The position numbers and the translations under genes are program-made. The notes below the pieces were generated by a model. It was not told where the DNA came from. It saw only the letters and a program-made list of their open reading frames with translations, and did not search any database. A stretch of 64,000 bases of DNA from Halocynthiibacter styelae (GTDB lineage Bacteria > Pseudomonadota > Alphaproteobacteria > Rhodobacterales > Rhodobacteraceae): positions 79,960 to 143,959 of the forward strand of contig NZ_JADCKQ010000011.1 of the NCBI RefSeq assembly GCF_016123485.1. Direction: 5' to 3'. Shown here one piece after another: positions 36,426-44,460 of the stretch (within the stretch, counting starts at the first letter, position 1; every line of letters starts with the position of its first letter).

Positions 36426-37586
36426 TCAGGCGTTTGCCCGTGTAAGCGCCTGTTCCAGATCATAAATCAGATCATCCGCATCCTCGATCCCAACAGAGAT
36501 CCGCAGCAACCGTTCATGCACCGGGAAGCCTTCCCCAGACACAGTTTTGCGGTGCTCAATCAGGCTTTCCACCCCACCCAGTGAGGTCGCCGGATAAAAC
36601 AGCTCGCAGAAACGCGTAACATCAATGCCGGTCTGTTCCGTCCCCTTCACGATGATCGACAGCATCGCACCAAACTGCCCGCCGGTCTGGCGCTTGGCAA
36701 TTTCATGGCCGGGATCTGTTGGCAGGCCGGGATACAGCACGGCCTCAACATGTTTATGTCCCTGAAAATGCTTCGCAATTGCCATGGCATTGGCGCTGGC
36801 TTTTTCCACCCGCAGGAACAGCGTCCGCATGCCCCGGATCAAAAGCCAGGCATCAAAGGACTGCAAAACAGTGCCCTGAAGTTTGCGCACCCAGAAGATA
36901 TCTTCCCAATATTGCCCGGTCTCACGCACAGACAACACACCCGCTGTCACATCAGAATGGCCGTTCAGATATTTCGTGGCAGAATGGAACGAAATATCCG
37001 CCCCCATATCCAGCGCGCGGGTCATGCAGGGCGGGGTACCCGTGCAATCTGCCATCAGCTTTGCGCCATGCGCATGGGCGATTTCAGCCGCTGCGGCAAT
37101 GTCGGTCACTTCCCAGTTCGGGTTGTTCGGGGTTTCGATCCAGACAAGCTGTGTCTCGCCCGGCTTCATCGCTGCTGCCAGTTCATCCAGATTGCCGGCC
37201 GTATACCAGGACACCGTTATACGCTTGTTTTTCTCATACATCTGAAGCTGTTGCAGCACACCGTGATACATCACCTCTGGCGCAACCACATGGGCGCCGG
37301 TGGGCAGATGATCGATCACGGCTGTGCAGGCAGACATGCCGGATGAAAACAAAAGCGATTCTGCCGCGCCTTCCAGTTCCGCAATGATCGCTTCGGCGTG
37401 GCCGGTGGTCTGACTGCCATCGCGGCGATACCAATAAGGTTTACGCACCTCGTAATTTTCGTCACGCGCATAAGTGGCCGTGGGCTGGATGGCGGGCACA
37501 ACAGCGCCGGTGCCTTCTTCCATAAAGCGCAATGCCTGGGCGACGCGGGTGGAAAGTGCGGGTTTGCGGTTGCTGTTGTCTGTCAT
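36426..37586 (-). CDS. metC: cystathionine beta-lyase
   Basis: This encodes 386 residues; ATG 37586 follows AAGGAGACC. It is a Cys/Met-metabolism PLP enzyme of fold type I: the substrate-phosphate region YWYRRDGSQTTGHAEAIIAE, the PLP-ring strand GAKLMADCTGTPP and the internal-aldimine lysine in SFHSATKYLNGHSD. Near the C-terminus, LGGVESLIEHRKTVSGE is the usual active-site loop. It cleaves cystathionine to homocysteine, pyruvate and ammonia; gamma-synthase activity cannot be excluded by sequence. It converges on ribH with only 12 bases between stops. Confidence 0.92.
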   Translation of the reverse strand: MTDNSNRKPALSTRVAQALRFMEEGTGAVVPAIQPTATYARDENYEVRKPYWYRRDGSQTTGHAEAIIAELEGAAESLLFSSGMSACTAVIDHLPTGAHVVAPEVMYHGVLQQLQMYEKNKRITVSWYTAGNLDELAAAMKPGETQLVWIETPNNPNWEVTDIAAAAEIAHAHGAKLMADCTGTPPCMTRALDMGADISFHSATKYLNGHSDVTAGVLSVRETGQYWEDIFWVRKLQGTVLQSFDAWLLIRGMRTLFLRVEKASANAMAIAKHFQGHKHVEAVLYPGLPTDPGHEIAKRQTGGQFGAMLSIIVKGTEQTGIDVTRFCELFYPATSLGGVESLIEHRKTVSGEGFPVHERLLRISVGIEDADDLIYDLEQALTRANA

Positions 37587-37650
37587 AATCTGGTCTCCTT
37601 GCCGGCAGGCTAATCTGCAAGGCCTGCCGGAAACCAGTGATAAAACGACG

Positions 37651-38295
37651 TCAGCCCGGTGTTTTTGGGCAAAAGAGCGTTATTTCATCACCTTGCCGCC
37701 ACATCGGGTATTTTCCCATGATCGCAGCGAAGCGGTCAGAAGCTTTGAACGCATCCAGCCAGCGGATCAGATCTGGCCAGGATTGGGCATAGAACCAATC
37801 CTGATCCACATGGGCAAACTGGCGCACGAAGGTGACAATCGCCATATCCGCAAGACAGGATCGGTCGCTGTAAAGATGCGCCTGGCCCTGCAACATGGTG
37901 TTGAGGTTTTGCAGAAAAGCCGCGCCTTTTTCACGTTCATCATCCGTGTCAGCTTCAGGATGACGGCTGCCGTATTTGTAGCGATCCAGCGCAGTTTTAA
38001 ACGGCCCGTCGCTTTCCGCAATCAGGGCATGGCCACCTTCCGGCATTTGCAGCCAGCCTTCAGGGTCATTCTGCGCCAGCGCCCACTGCATCACATCCAG
38101 GCTTTCCTCAATCACCTGATCCCCATCAATCACCACAGGCACTGTCCCCTTGGGGGATGCAGCCAGAAACTCGGGCGCTTTGTCGCGCAAAAAGATTTCC
38201 CGCAGCTCACATTCAATGCCTGCCACATGGATCGCAAGGCGCGCACGCATGGCGTAAGGGCAGCGGCGGAAGGTATAAAGGATAGGGCGGGACAT
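37651..38295 (-). CDS. glutathione S-transferase family protein
   Basis: This encodes 214 residues. The N-terminal motif TFRRCPYAMRARLAI has the CPY(A)MR arrangement of the omega/glutaredoxin-2-like GSTs, so the catalytic residue is probably Cys. SPKGTVPVVIDGDQVIEESL follows. A helical C-terminal domain has YSDRSCLADMAIVTFVRQFAH. It follows mtaB after 29 bases (GGAGG upstream of ATG 38295), on the same strand as dapF and mtaB. Confidence 0.9.
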   Translation of the reverse strand: MSRPILYTFRRCPYAMRARLAIHVAGIECELREIFLRDKAPEFLAASPKGTVPVVIDGDQVIEESLDVMQWALAQNDPEGWLQMPEGGHALIAESDGPFKTALDRYKYGSRHPEADTDDEREKGAAFLQNLNTMLQGQAHLYSDRSCLADMAIVTFVRQFAHVDQDWFYAQSWPDLIRWLDAFKASDRFAAIMGKYPMWRQGDEITLFCPKTPG

Positions 38296-38324
38296 CAGGT
38301 TTTAAGCCTCCGGCGGGAGTATTT

Positions 38325-39596
38325 TCAGCAAGATGAAAGCAATTGCGTTGCGTTTTGCCCGATGATGCGGGTTTCAACAATCTGACCGACAGGCTGATCA
38401 CTATCAAAGCTGACCTCGGTGAATTGTTCGGTGCGGCCCATGCGGGGATTTTCCAGCAGGACTTTGTGGGTATGCCCGATCTGCGCCGCGAGGTGATTTT
38501 TGACCTGCAAATCGCCAGCATCCCGCAGGCGTGCGGCGCGGGCTTTGATCACGTTGCCATTCACCTGGTTCGGGATCTTCGCTGCTGGCGTGCCTTCCCG
38601 CTTCGAATAAGGGAAGACATGCAGCCAGGTCAGATCGCAATCTGTCACCAGCTTCAGCGAATTTTCAAAATGCGCGTCGGTTTCTGTGGGGAAACCCGCG
38701 ATAATATCAGCCCCGAAAGTCATTTCCGGGCGTAGCTTCTTTGCCTCTTCACAGAAGGCAATCGCATCATCACGCAGATGACGCCGCGCCATGCGTTTGA
38801 GGATCATGTCATCGCCATGCTGCAGAGACAAATGCAAATGCGGCATCAGGCGGGGTTCTGTCGCGATAGCCTGCATCAGGTTTTCATCCGCTTCGATGGA
38901 ATCAATCGATGAAATCCGCAGACGCGCCAGATCTGGCACAAGCTTGAGGATGCGCATCACCAGATCACCCAGACGCGGGGTTGCGGGCAGATCCGCGCCC
39001 CAGGACGTCAAGTCAACCCCTGTCAGCACGACCTCATTATAGCCCTGATCGACCAGCCGTTTGATCTGATCCACAACCACGCCCGCAGGCACAGACCGCG
39101 AGTTTCCGCGACCGTAGGGAATGATGCAAAACGTACAACGGTGATCACAGCCGTTCTGCACCTGCACATAGGCGCGGGACCGTGTGCCAAATCCGTCAAT
39201 CAGATGCCCTGCGGTTTCTGTGACGGACATAATGTCATCCACCAGAACCTTTTCGCTTTTGCCGATGAAATCAGGGCTGGAAAGCTTCTGCCATGTCTCA
39301 GGCTGCATCTTTTCCGTGTTGCCCAGAACCAAGTCAACTTCGTCCATATTGGCAAATGTTTCTGGTTCTGTTTGCGCGGCGCAGCCGGTGACGATCACTT
39401 TTGCGTCCGGGTTTTCGCGGCGCAGACGACGGATTTCCTGGCGGGCTTTGCGCACGGCTTCGGCGGTTACAGCACAGGTGTTGACCACCACTGCGCCGCC
39501 AATGCCCGCCTCTTCCGACATGGCTTTCATGGCCTCAGTTTCATAGGCGTTCAGGCGACAGCCAAGTGTTGTAAATTTCAAATCAGGCGCAGACAT
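38325..39596 (-). CDS. mtaB: tRNA t6A37 methylthiotransferase
   Basis: This encodes 423 residues. The N-terminal methylthiotransferase domain starts LKFTTLGCRLNAYETEAM with cysteines for the auxiliary cluster (GCRLN, VNTCAVT, VTGCAAQ). The radical-SAM cluster is CDHRCTFCIIPYGRG. The C-terminal part is TRAM-like. The GCRLNAYE start distinguishes MtaB from MiaB (GCQMN) and RimO. It adds a methylthio group to threonylcarbamoyl-adenosine at tRNA position 37, downstream of TsaD, which is also encoded here (45695). Its ATG shares one base with the dapF stop. Confidence 0.94.
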   Translation of the reverse strand: MSAPDLKFTTLGCRLNAYETEAMKAMSEEAGIGGAVVVNTCAVTAEAVRKARQEIRRLRRENPDAKVIVTGCAAQTEPETFANMDEVDLVLGNTEKMQPETWQKLSSPDFIGKSEKVLVDDIMSVTETAGHLIDGFGTRSRAYVQVQNGCDHRCTFCIIPYGRGNSRSVPAGVVVDQIKRLVDQGYNEVVLTGVDLTSWGADLPATPRLGDLVMRILKLVPDLARLRISSIDSIEADENLMQAIATEPRLMPHLHLSLQHGDDMILKRMARRHLRDDAIAFCEEAKKLRPEMTFGADIIAGFPTETDAHFENSLKLVTDCDLTWLHVFPYSKREGTPAAKIPNQVNGNVIKARAARLRDAGDLQVKNHLAAQIGHTHKVLLENPRMGRTEQFTEVSFDSDQPVGQIVETRIIGQNATQLLSSC

Positions 39597-40438
39597 CAGA
39601 TCGCATCCAGAAATTCAGCACTGAGCGTGCCATCAAAAACATGCGCCGCCGGGCCGGTCATCCAGACGCCGTCGTCGCGCCAGTCAATTTCAAGCCAGCC
39701 ACCATCCAGCTGCATCTTTACCTTTTTGTCGGCCAGCCCCTTACGATGGGCGACAACCGCAGCTGCGCATGCGCCAGAGCCACAGGCCAGCGTGATTTCC
39801 CCGCCACGTTCCCAGACTCGCATGCGGATATCATCACGCGCACGGATCTGGATGAATTCAACGTTGGTGCGTTCGGGATATAGCGCATGATGTTCCAGAT
39901 CAGGACCGACAGCACGCAGATCAACCGCATCCATATCATCCACCACAAACACCATATGCGGGTTGCCCATACCGCAGGCGCCCGGCGTGCCTTCAATCGG
40001 CAGAGCGTTCAGGTCATCCACATCATGCGCCAGCGGGATCTGATTCCAAGTCAGTTGCGGCTGGCCCATGTTGACGCTGAACAGGTCATCGCCAATGCGC
40101 TTGCCCGTCAGGACTTCGTGCCCAGTGAAGAAGGTCGCGCTGTCGCCGCCGGTTTCTTCCAGAATCAGCCGGGTGATACAGCGGCTGGCGTTGCCACAGG
40201 CATCGGCGCGTGAACCATCGGAATTCCAGAATTCCACATCCAGATCCGCGCGGGTGGATTCGCGCAGAATCACCAGCTGATCGAATCCCACACCAAAATA
40301 GCGATTTGCGATCGCTTTGGCGGTTTTTGTGCTCATCACGTCGGGTGCATGCCGGGTATCAATGACAACAAAGTCATTTCCCAGCCCGTGCATCTTACGA
40401 AACGGCAATCCTGCGGTATTTTTCTGCGGCATATCCAT
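39596..40438 (-). CDS. dapF: diaminopimelate epimerase
   Basis: This encodes 280 residues. The start MDMPQKNTAGLPFRKMHGLG leads into GLGNDFVVID. The two catalytic cysteines are seen in SRADACGNASRC and in TLACGSGACAAAVV. It interconverts LL- and meso-diaminopimelate for lysine and peptidoglycan synthesis. It heads the dapF-mtaB-GST transcript; its promoter should lie between it and tRNA-Lys. Confidence 0.96.
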   Translation of the reverse strand: MDMPQKNTAGLPFRKMHGLGNDFVVIDTRHAPDVMSTKTAKAIANRYFGVGFDQLVILRESTRADLDVEFWNSDGSRADACGNASRCITRLILEETGGDSATFFTGHEVLTGKRIGDDLFSVNMGQPQLTWNQIPLAHDVDDLNALPIEGTPGACGMGNPHMVFVVDDMDAVDLRAVGPDLEHHALYPERTNVEFIQIRARDDIRMRVWERGGEITLACGSGACAAAVVAHRKGLADKKVKMQLDGGWLEIDWRDDGVWMTGPAAHVFDGTLSAEFLDAI

Positions 40439-40540
40439 GTGCTCCGTATAATCCGAAAGAAAAAATCATGCCAGAGCCGCTTTTTTCAAGATTCCCGCTT
40501 GACCCCACCCGTCAGCAACCTTAAACGACCCGACAAGTGA

Positions 40541-40616
40541 GGGCCCTTAGCTCAGTTGGTAGAGCGGCTGACTTTTAATCAGTAGGTCGCAGGTTCGAAC
40601 CCTGCAGGGCTCACCA
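40541..40616 (+). tRNA. tRNA-Lys (anticodon TTT), CCA encoded
   Basis: This is 76 bases including CCA. The acceptor stem GGGCCCT/AGGGCTC has one G-U pair. The D-arm is GCTCAGTTGGTAGAGC, the anticodon loop CTTTTAA between CTGA and TCAG, and the T-arm GCAGGTTCGAACCCTGC. The anticodon is TTT. The sequence downstream is accessory DNA. Confidence 0.97.
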
Positions 40617-41331
40617 CATACTCTTTTTGATGAATGACACTTGAACGTTCCTTTTCGACAAGGTTCTTTCCTTTTTTGCGTTAGCACTGCGATTACGCGA
40701 GCAGTCTCCGCGAGTGGGATAAGCGCAAACTTCACGAACCAAGTGGCCAAACTTACGGCAACTGACGAACAGTTTTTCCATGAGGTTCTTGTGTGTCGTT
40801 CGCCTTGCTCCACACCGGCACCGGAAATGCTGGGAACACTTGTTTAAAAACTTCGAGATCTTACACCATTTGCGGGCGATGCGAGTTTTAAGATCAAACA
40901 AGTACAATATCACTTATCTATCCCCCTGTGATGAACCTGACGCATGCAGAACCCGACGAGAACTGAGGCCACAGGCCCTGTGAAGGCTTATTACCCTCGA
41001 CTCCCCCACACACCGCCCGCCACCACATTAAAGCGCGGTCGCTGTTTGCAATCACATATTAACTTCGGCTCAGGATCGCCCCGGCTGCAAGCCAGATCCT
41101 GGTCTCGGCGAGAAACGGGATCATCTGGCCAGACCCCGTGCCAGTTCAAGAATGAATGAAGTATTTGTACAGCCAATGAATGACAGGGCGCGACCATTCT
41201 CCAAAGTGATGTTAATGTTGTCGGTTGCGACCAAGCCGTTGTACGCCACAACCGACAAGACACAAACGTCCCACACGGCCGACACCAAAGCCCTAAATAC
41301 ACACGCAGCTAAAACAAAAAGGAGCCGCACC
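40617..41331. other. 715-base region without a supported gene
   Basis: Several open frames exist on both strands, but none has a good ribosome site, recognisable domain or convincing codon use. Composition differs from the core genes. The only structure noted is the inverted repeat at 41218-41258. By eye I found no second copy of the tRNA-Lys 3' end further right, so an element boundary is not demonstrated. Confidence 0.55.
41218..41258. promoter_or_regulatory. 10-bp inverted repeat upstream of the RHH gene
   Basis: TTGTCGGTTG (41218-41227) and CAACCGACAA (41249-41258) are perfect complements separated by 21 bases. The structure starts 114 bases before the ribbon-helix-helix gene. It could be an operator for autoregulation, as is common for RHH antitoxins, or a leader hairpin. 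Confidence 0.45.
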
Positions 41332-41487
41332 GTGAACAAAACATCCATCCGTAACATCGATCCAGATACCCTATGGGACGCCAAAATATATGCAGCAAAA
41401 ACCAAACAAACTATGGGCAAAATCGTCACCGAAGCGCTGCAAAGGCTGCTCTATGAGGAAGCAGAGGAAGAAGTCACGGCCTGTTAA
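41332..41487 (+). CDS. small ribbon-helix-helix protein, antitoxin-like
   Basis: This encodes 51 residues. The frame is open upstream, but the GTG at 41332 has an excellent AAAAGGAGC at the right distance. The product follows the RHH plan: a short strand (TSIRNIDPDTLW), helix (DAKIYAAKTKQTMGKIV) and helix (TEALQRLLYEEAEEE). Such proteins bind DNA as dimers and are often antitoxins. No toxin gene follows in the same direction. The next gene, on the opposite strand, overlaps it by 14 bases tail to tail. It may be an orphan from a broken toxin-antitoxin pair or a stand-alone regulator. Confidence 0.6.
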   Translation: MNKTSIRNIDPDTLWDAKIYAAKTKQTMGKIVTEALQRLLYEEAEEEVTAC

Positions 41488-41713
41488 AGATTTCGAACAC
41501 CCATCGCGCCAGTTCTTCAGGCGAAGATGTTTCCTTTCTCATACATTCTTGCCCGCGATCTCGCGCAACGATGGCAATACTTCCAGCATCGCCCAACTCA
41601 AGATACGGACCACCGAACTCATCGACTTCTGTCCCCAAAGGGAAGTCAGTACAGGGAACGCCCTGTTTCTTAGCATACGCTAAGAAACAGTCTTTAGCTT
41701 TGTGTAAGTCCAT
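41474..41713 (-). CDS. small protein downstream of TNT toxin relic, possible immunity protein
   Basis: This encodes 79 residues. ATG 41713 lies 18 bases after the restored stop of the TNT gene on the same strand, with GAGG 12 bases upstream. The mostly acidic protein ends in a helix (SSPEELARWVFEIFNRP). EVDEFGGPYLELGDAGSI suggests a short beta sheet. I recognise no family. Its position directly behind a secreted toxin gene is where the immunity gene lies in most polymorphic toxin loci, hence the suggestion. It has no signal peptide, so it would act in the cytoplasm, as required for a TNT immunity factor. Confidence 0.55.
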   Translation of the reverse strand: MDLHKAKDCFLAYAKKQGVPCTDFPLGTEVDEFGGPYLELGDAGSIAIVARDRGQECMRKETSSPEELARWVFEIFNRP

Positions 41714-41731
41714 AAACGTATTACAACCTCG

Positions 41732-42477
41732 TCAGTTAACTTGCCGAATAAAGCCTTGATCAAGCAATTCATCAATACTCATTGGAAGCTGGTGCTGAGT
41801 TCCTCCGCCAGGGCGGCCAAACCATGGTGCTGCGGGTCCCGAATTTACCTGCGGTATGGAGTAAATAACTTCATATTGCCTGTATGGCGAATTCAGGCTG
41901 GAATCGGGGAAGAACGTTGGTCAAACGGCACATTATCTGGTGCGACGAACGAACCCCTGTCGGAGAAATTACCGTTCACATCGATACGTCCGCCGTATCT
42001 GTCAAATGTCTGACCAGGCTGTAATTCTCTGATGGTTGGCGGGTCATCAAAGCCATAATTCGGCGGCCAATCAGGACTGCCATCAGCCTTGACCCATCTT
42101 GGATCAACGCCAAGCCTTTCAGCAACGGCGATTTGCGTTGATGTTGGATTGACCGCTGGTGGTCTCACTCCCGTATTTGTAGCATTATGATCCGCGTCAA
42201 AGCCCAAGCTGGCCACATTGGTTTCTTGCCCACGCCTGACGAAACCATCACCATGTTCGGCAACAGCAGCACCTGCAAATGCAATATTTCCCACCGCCAT
42301 TGGCGGTGCTCTTGCAGCAAAGTAAACATTGGTGTGTTCAGCTGGGACAGCTTCTTGGTATGTGGCAAAAACAATTGGTTGTGACGCTGTTGGTCCCATC
42401 AGCATTGCCAATGCGCCGAAAGCAATAACCAGCGCCGCAATGATCTGGCCGACAATATGACGTATGGATTTCATCAT
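41732..42477 (-). pseudogene. TNT-domain (NAD+ glycohydrolase type) secreted toxin, frameshifted
   Basis: The first frame starts ATGATGAAA at 42477 with a signal or anchor segment (VGQIIAALVIAFGALAML). A linker follows, then the first half of the TNT domain: SPDWPPNYGFDDPPTIREL, PGQTFDRYGG, and SFVAPDNVPFDQRS. It stops at 41893. The rest of the domain continues in the other frame from about 41906 to the TGA at 41732: SPYRQYEVIYSIP, SGPAAPWFGRPGGGTQHQL, SIDELLDQGFIRQVN. The catalytic Arg (DRYG) and Gln (GGGTQ) are thus in different frames. One base is missing in TTCTTCCCC (41906-41914). The cause may be true decay, a programmed -1 shift or a read error; as written, the product is truncated and should be inactive. 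Confidence 0.82.
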
Positions 42478-42489
42478 ATTTTCAACAAG

Positions 42490-42714
42490 CTAACCTGTTG
42501 CCAAAGTGAGCGCTATTGGAAAGTTGTCTAAATTTACGCTACGCCTCAACTTTGCCAAAACCCCAGCCATTGTTTGGCTATCGCCCACAACAACGGGCGA
42601 TACACTAAGATCAGCTTTCGTCACGAGAAAAAGGTTCGTCGGCTGATCACCACAAACACTTTTATAACAGACATTCTCATTGTCTTCGGCAATTTTTTCT
42701 ATGTCCACAATCAT
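42490..42714 (-). CDS. small hypothetical protein upstream of the TNT gene
   Basis: This encodes 74 residues from ATG 42714 (MIVDIEKIAEDNEN), preceded by AGGG. It contains two cysteines (ENVCYKSVCGDQ) and ends VNLDNFPIALTLATG. There is no signal peptide or domain that I recognise. It ends 12 bases before the TNT start on the same strand, so the two were probably cotranscribed. It might be an adaptor or chaperone for the toxin or a second immunity protein, but nothing in the sequence proves this. Confidence 0.5.
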   Translation of the reverse strand: MIVDIEKIAEDNENVCYKSVCGDQPTNLFLVTKADLSVSPVVVGDSQTMAGVLAKLRRSVNLDNFPIALTLATG

Positions 42715-42725
42715 TTGGAACCCTA

Positions 42726-43013
42726 TCAATCTATTGGTGATTGAAAGCCACAAGTGTTAGCTGTCGCATGCGCACAACGGTAGGGCTGGCCATATCTGTT
42801 CATCAAAATAGCTTCGAAACGCCGTAGCCCGCCATCCAATTGGTGTCGATCTAAGAACAGATGACGATAGGCACGGTCCACCGCTCCTCTGCTAAGCCCG
42901 GTATTTTGAGCAATCTCGTCACCACCACCAGTACGACGCATTTGCTCGTAAAACTCTTCTGCGAAGTCCCAGCCTTCCGCGTCCAACCTCCCGCACATCC
43001 TTGTCACCATCAT
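42726..43013 (-). pseudogene. remnant of an unknown gene, helix-rich
   Basis: The open frame of 95 codons from ATG 43013 contains WDFAEEFYEQMRRTGGGDEI and AVDRAYRHLFLDRHQLDGGL. This is a helical pattern I associate with C-terminal parts of polymorphic or phage-derived proteins, without certainty. Beyond RRF the similarity seems to continue in another frame (YFDEQIW...), and the 5' end runs into the ParE relic at about 42985. I therefore take it as a truncated and frameshifted remnant rather than an intact gene. It precedes the small gene at 42714 on the same strand. Confidence 0.4.
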
Positions 43014-43251
43014 ATTCAGGAACACGCCGCCCCTGTCCGGGTTGGTCAATCAAAGCGTCGGCCCGCGCGAACATCTTGCGGGCAACATTGCGGGCGTAAA
43101 GTGGGGAATCTTTCTCGATTTAGTTGACGATCTCTTCTAAATCATCCAGCGCCCGATCCGACCAGATCAGTCGTTGAGCCAGGCTCAAATCCTCTTTGGA
43201 AACCATGTCAGTGTCTCGGTGCCCGGTGATCCATTCATTCAGCGTCGACAT
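42985..43251 (-). pseudogene. ParE/RelE-family toxin pseudogene
   Basis: The reading starts at ATG 43251 and runs LIWSDRALDDLEEIVN, then meets an in-frame TAA at 43120-43122. The same frame continues IEKDSPLYARNVARKMFARA, DALIDQPGQGRRVPEYDG and DKDVREV before similarity ends at 42985. This is the ParE pattern: an N-terminal helix pair, the G-R-x-V-P-E turn and a VRE strand. The stop sits where an aromatic residue (NYI) is normal. The final beta strands with the catalytic-type residues are missing. The first 27 codons are not part of ParE and may belong to an antitoxin relic. It is non-functional. Confidence 0.68.
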
Positions 43252-43632
43252 GCCAACTCCCAGAAACGTCAATCGTTTACAACGGTTCACATCTTCAAAG
43301 TGAGATTGACGTCATCAAGCAAAGCCTGAGTGCCCGCGAGAAACGCTAACTCCTCCGCGAAACCACTCTTTTTGCCCAGTCTGCCATGCGTTAGCGGGTG
43401 GTTTTACGCGTTCTGAAATCTGCGCTGTTTGATCGATCAAGCGACGTATTTTCTGTCGAAAAGCGCCAATCTTGTGTCGACGACGTAAGGACAACTTACT
43501 ATAATTTAAAGGTATTCTGAAAATCCAGATGCCAAACTACGTGTCATCTTACATTTTAAAAAGAGAAGCATACAAAATCGCGCCTTGCACAGGTGCGAGA
43601 TACGTTTTGATCCACGATTCGCGGAACACCCG
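43252..43632. other. 381-base region without a supported gene
   Basis: No frame here has a credible start and domain. The minus strand shows a short open stretch (about 43300-43470) without recognisable similarity. The segment marks the right edge of the accessory patch before the DUF1761 gene. Confidence 0.5.
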
Positions 43633-44016
43633 TCAAATCATGGTCAGAACGAAACCAATCACGGTACATCCACCCGCCGCATATCCGCAGTCTATCAGGG
43701 TGAGAATACGGGGGCGCATGCTGTATGCGTAGTTTGTGGCAATCCAGGGGGCGGCGATAAACAGGCCAAGGCCCAGTCCGGCGACCAACCCTTTCCCAGC
43801 ACTGTCAATTCCAGCCAGCGAAAACATGTGGCGCATCATGCCAGCAACAAACAGCAATGCGATGAAGGAGATGATATAGGGTTTGGCGCCGGCACCTTGC
43901 ATGGCTTCATCTGTCATGCCGGTCGCGGCTTTCCAGGGTTTTACAAGGCTCATGTACCAGACAGCACCAAACGCAAAACCGGCAATGGCTGCGATCAAAA
44001 CATTCAGAAATTCCAT
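43633..44016 (-). CDS. DUF1761 family membrane protein
   Basis: This encodes 127 residues with four predicted membrane helices. It has the typical start MEFLNVLIAAIAGFAFGAVWYMSLVKPW and later HMFSLAGIDSAGKGLVAGL. The GAVWY motif and length match DUF1761, an uncharacterised inner-membrane family. ATG 44016 lies 21 bases beyond the stop of the EVE-domain gene on the same strand, so it is probably the last gene of the tsaD operon. Confidence 0.85.
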   Translation of the reverse strand: MEFLNVLIAAIAGFAFGAVWYMSLVKPWKAATGMTDEAMQGAGAKPYIISFIALLFVAGMMRHMFSLAGIDSAGKGLVAGLGLGLFIAAPWIATNYAYSMRPRILTLIDCGYAAGGCTVIGFVLTMI

Positions 44017-44037
44017 CGTGACCTCCCTTATATGGGG

Positions 44038-44460
44038 TCAGTCTGGCGTAATTCCCGCCATTTCGCAAATCACGGCCCATTCATCATCACGCACAGGCTG
44101 CACCGACAGGCGACTGCTTTTCACCAGAACCATTTCAGAAAGGCGCGGATCGTTCTTGACCCTTTCAAGCGTCACCGGGGTCTTCACAGGTTTAATCGCC
44201 TTGATCACCACGCAATCCCAGCGCGGATCATCGGTGGTGCTGTCTTGCCGGGACTCTTCGATCACTTCAACCACACCCACGACAGCTTTTTCTTTCTGCG
44301 AATGATAGAAAAAGCCGCGATCCCCGGCCTTCATGGCCCGCATATGATTGCGGGCCTGGTAATTGCGCACGCCGTCCCATTCTTCGCCCGCGTCACCTTT
44401 TGAAACCTGGTCCTGCCAGCCCCAGGTGTCGGGTTCAGATTTGAACAGCCAGTATGCCAT
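44038..44460 (-). CDS. EVE domain protein
   Basis: This encodes 140 residues from ATG 44460 (MAYWLFKSEPDTWGW), sharing one base with the stop of the YciI gene. The EVE signature includes WLFKSEP, WDGVRNYQARNHMRAMKAGD and GFFYHSQKEKAVVGVVEV. EVE domains are related to PUA and YTH folds and bind modified bases in DNA or RNA. In alphaproteobacteria the gene is commonly a single-domain protein, as here. It is operonic with gpsA, tsaD and yciI. Confidence 0.93.
   Translation of the reverse strand: MAYWLFKSEPDTWGWQDQVSKGDAGEEWDGVRNYQARNHMRAMKAGDRGFFYHSQKEKAVVGVVEVIEESRQDSTTDDPRWDCVVIKAIKPVKTPVTLERVKNDPRLSEMVLVKSSRLSVQPVRDDEWAVICEMAGITPD

Noticed and set aside
40547..40813. Minus-strand open frame of 88 codons ending PCRVRTCDLLIKSQPLYQLS
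   Set aside because: Its end is the antisense translation of tRNA-Lys, a common annotation artefact; the rest has no recognisable domain.
41121..41429. Minus-strand open frame of 102 codons with hydrophobic stretch opposite the RHH gene
   Set aside because: No ribosome site. It overlaps the inverted repeat and the better-supported RHH gene, and the hydrophobic run mirrors Ala/Thr/Lys codons of the other strand.
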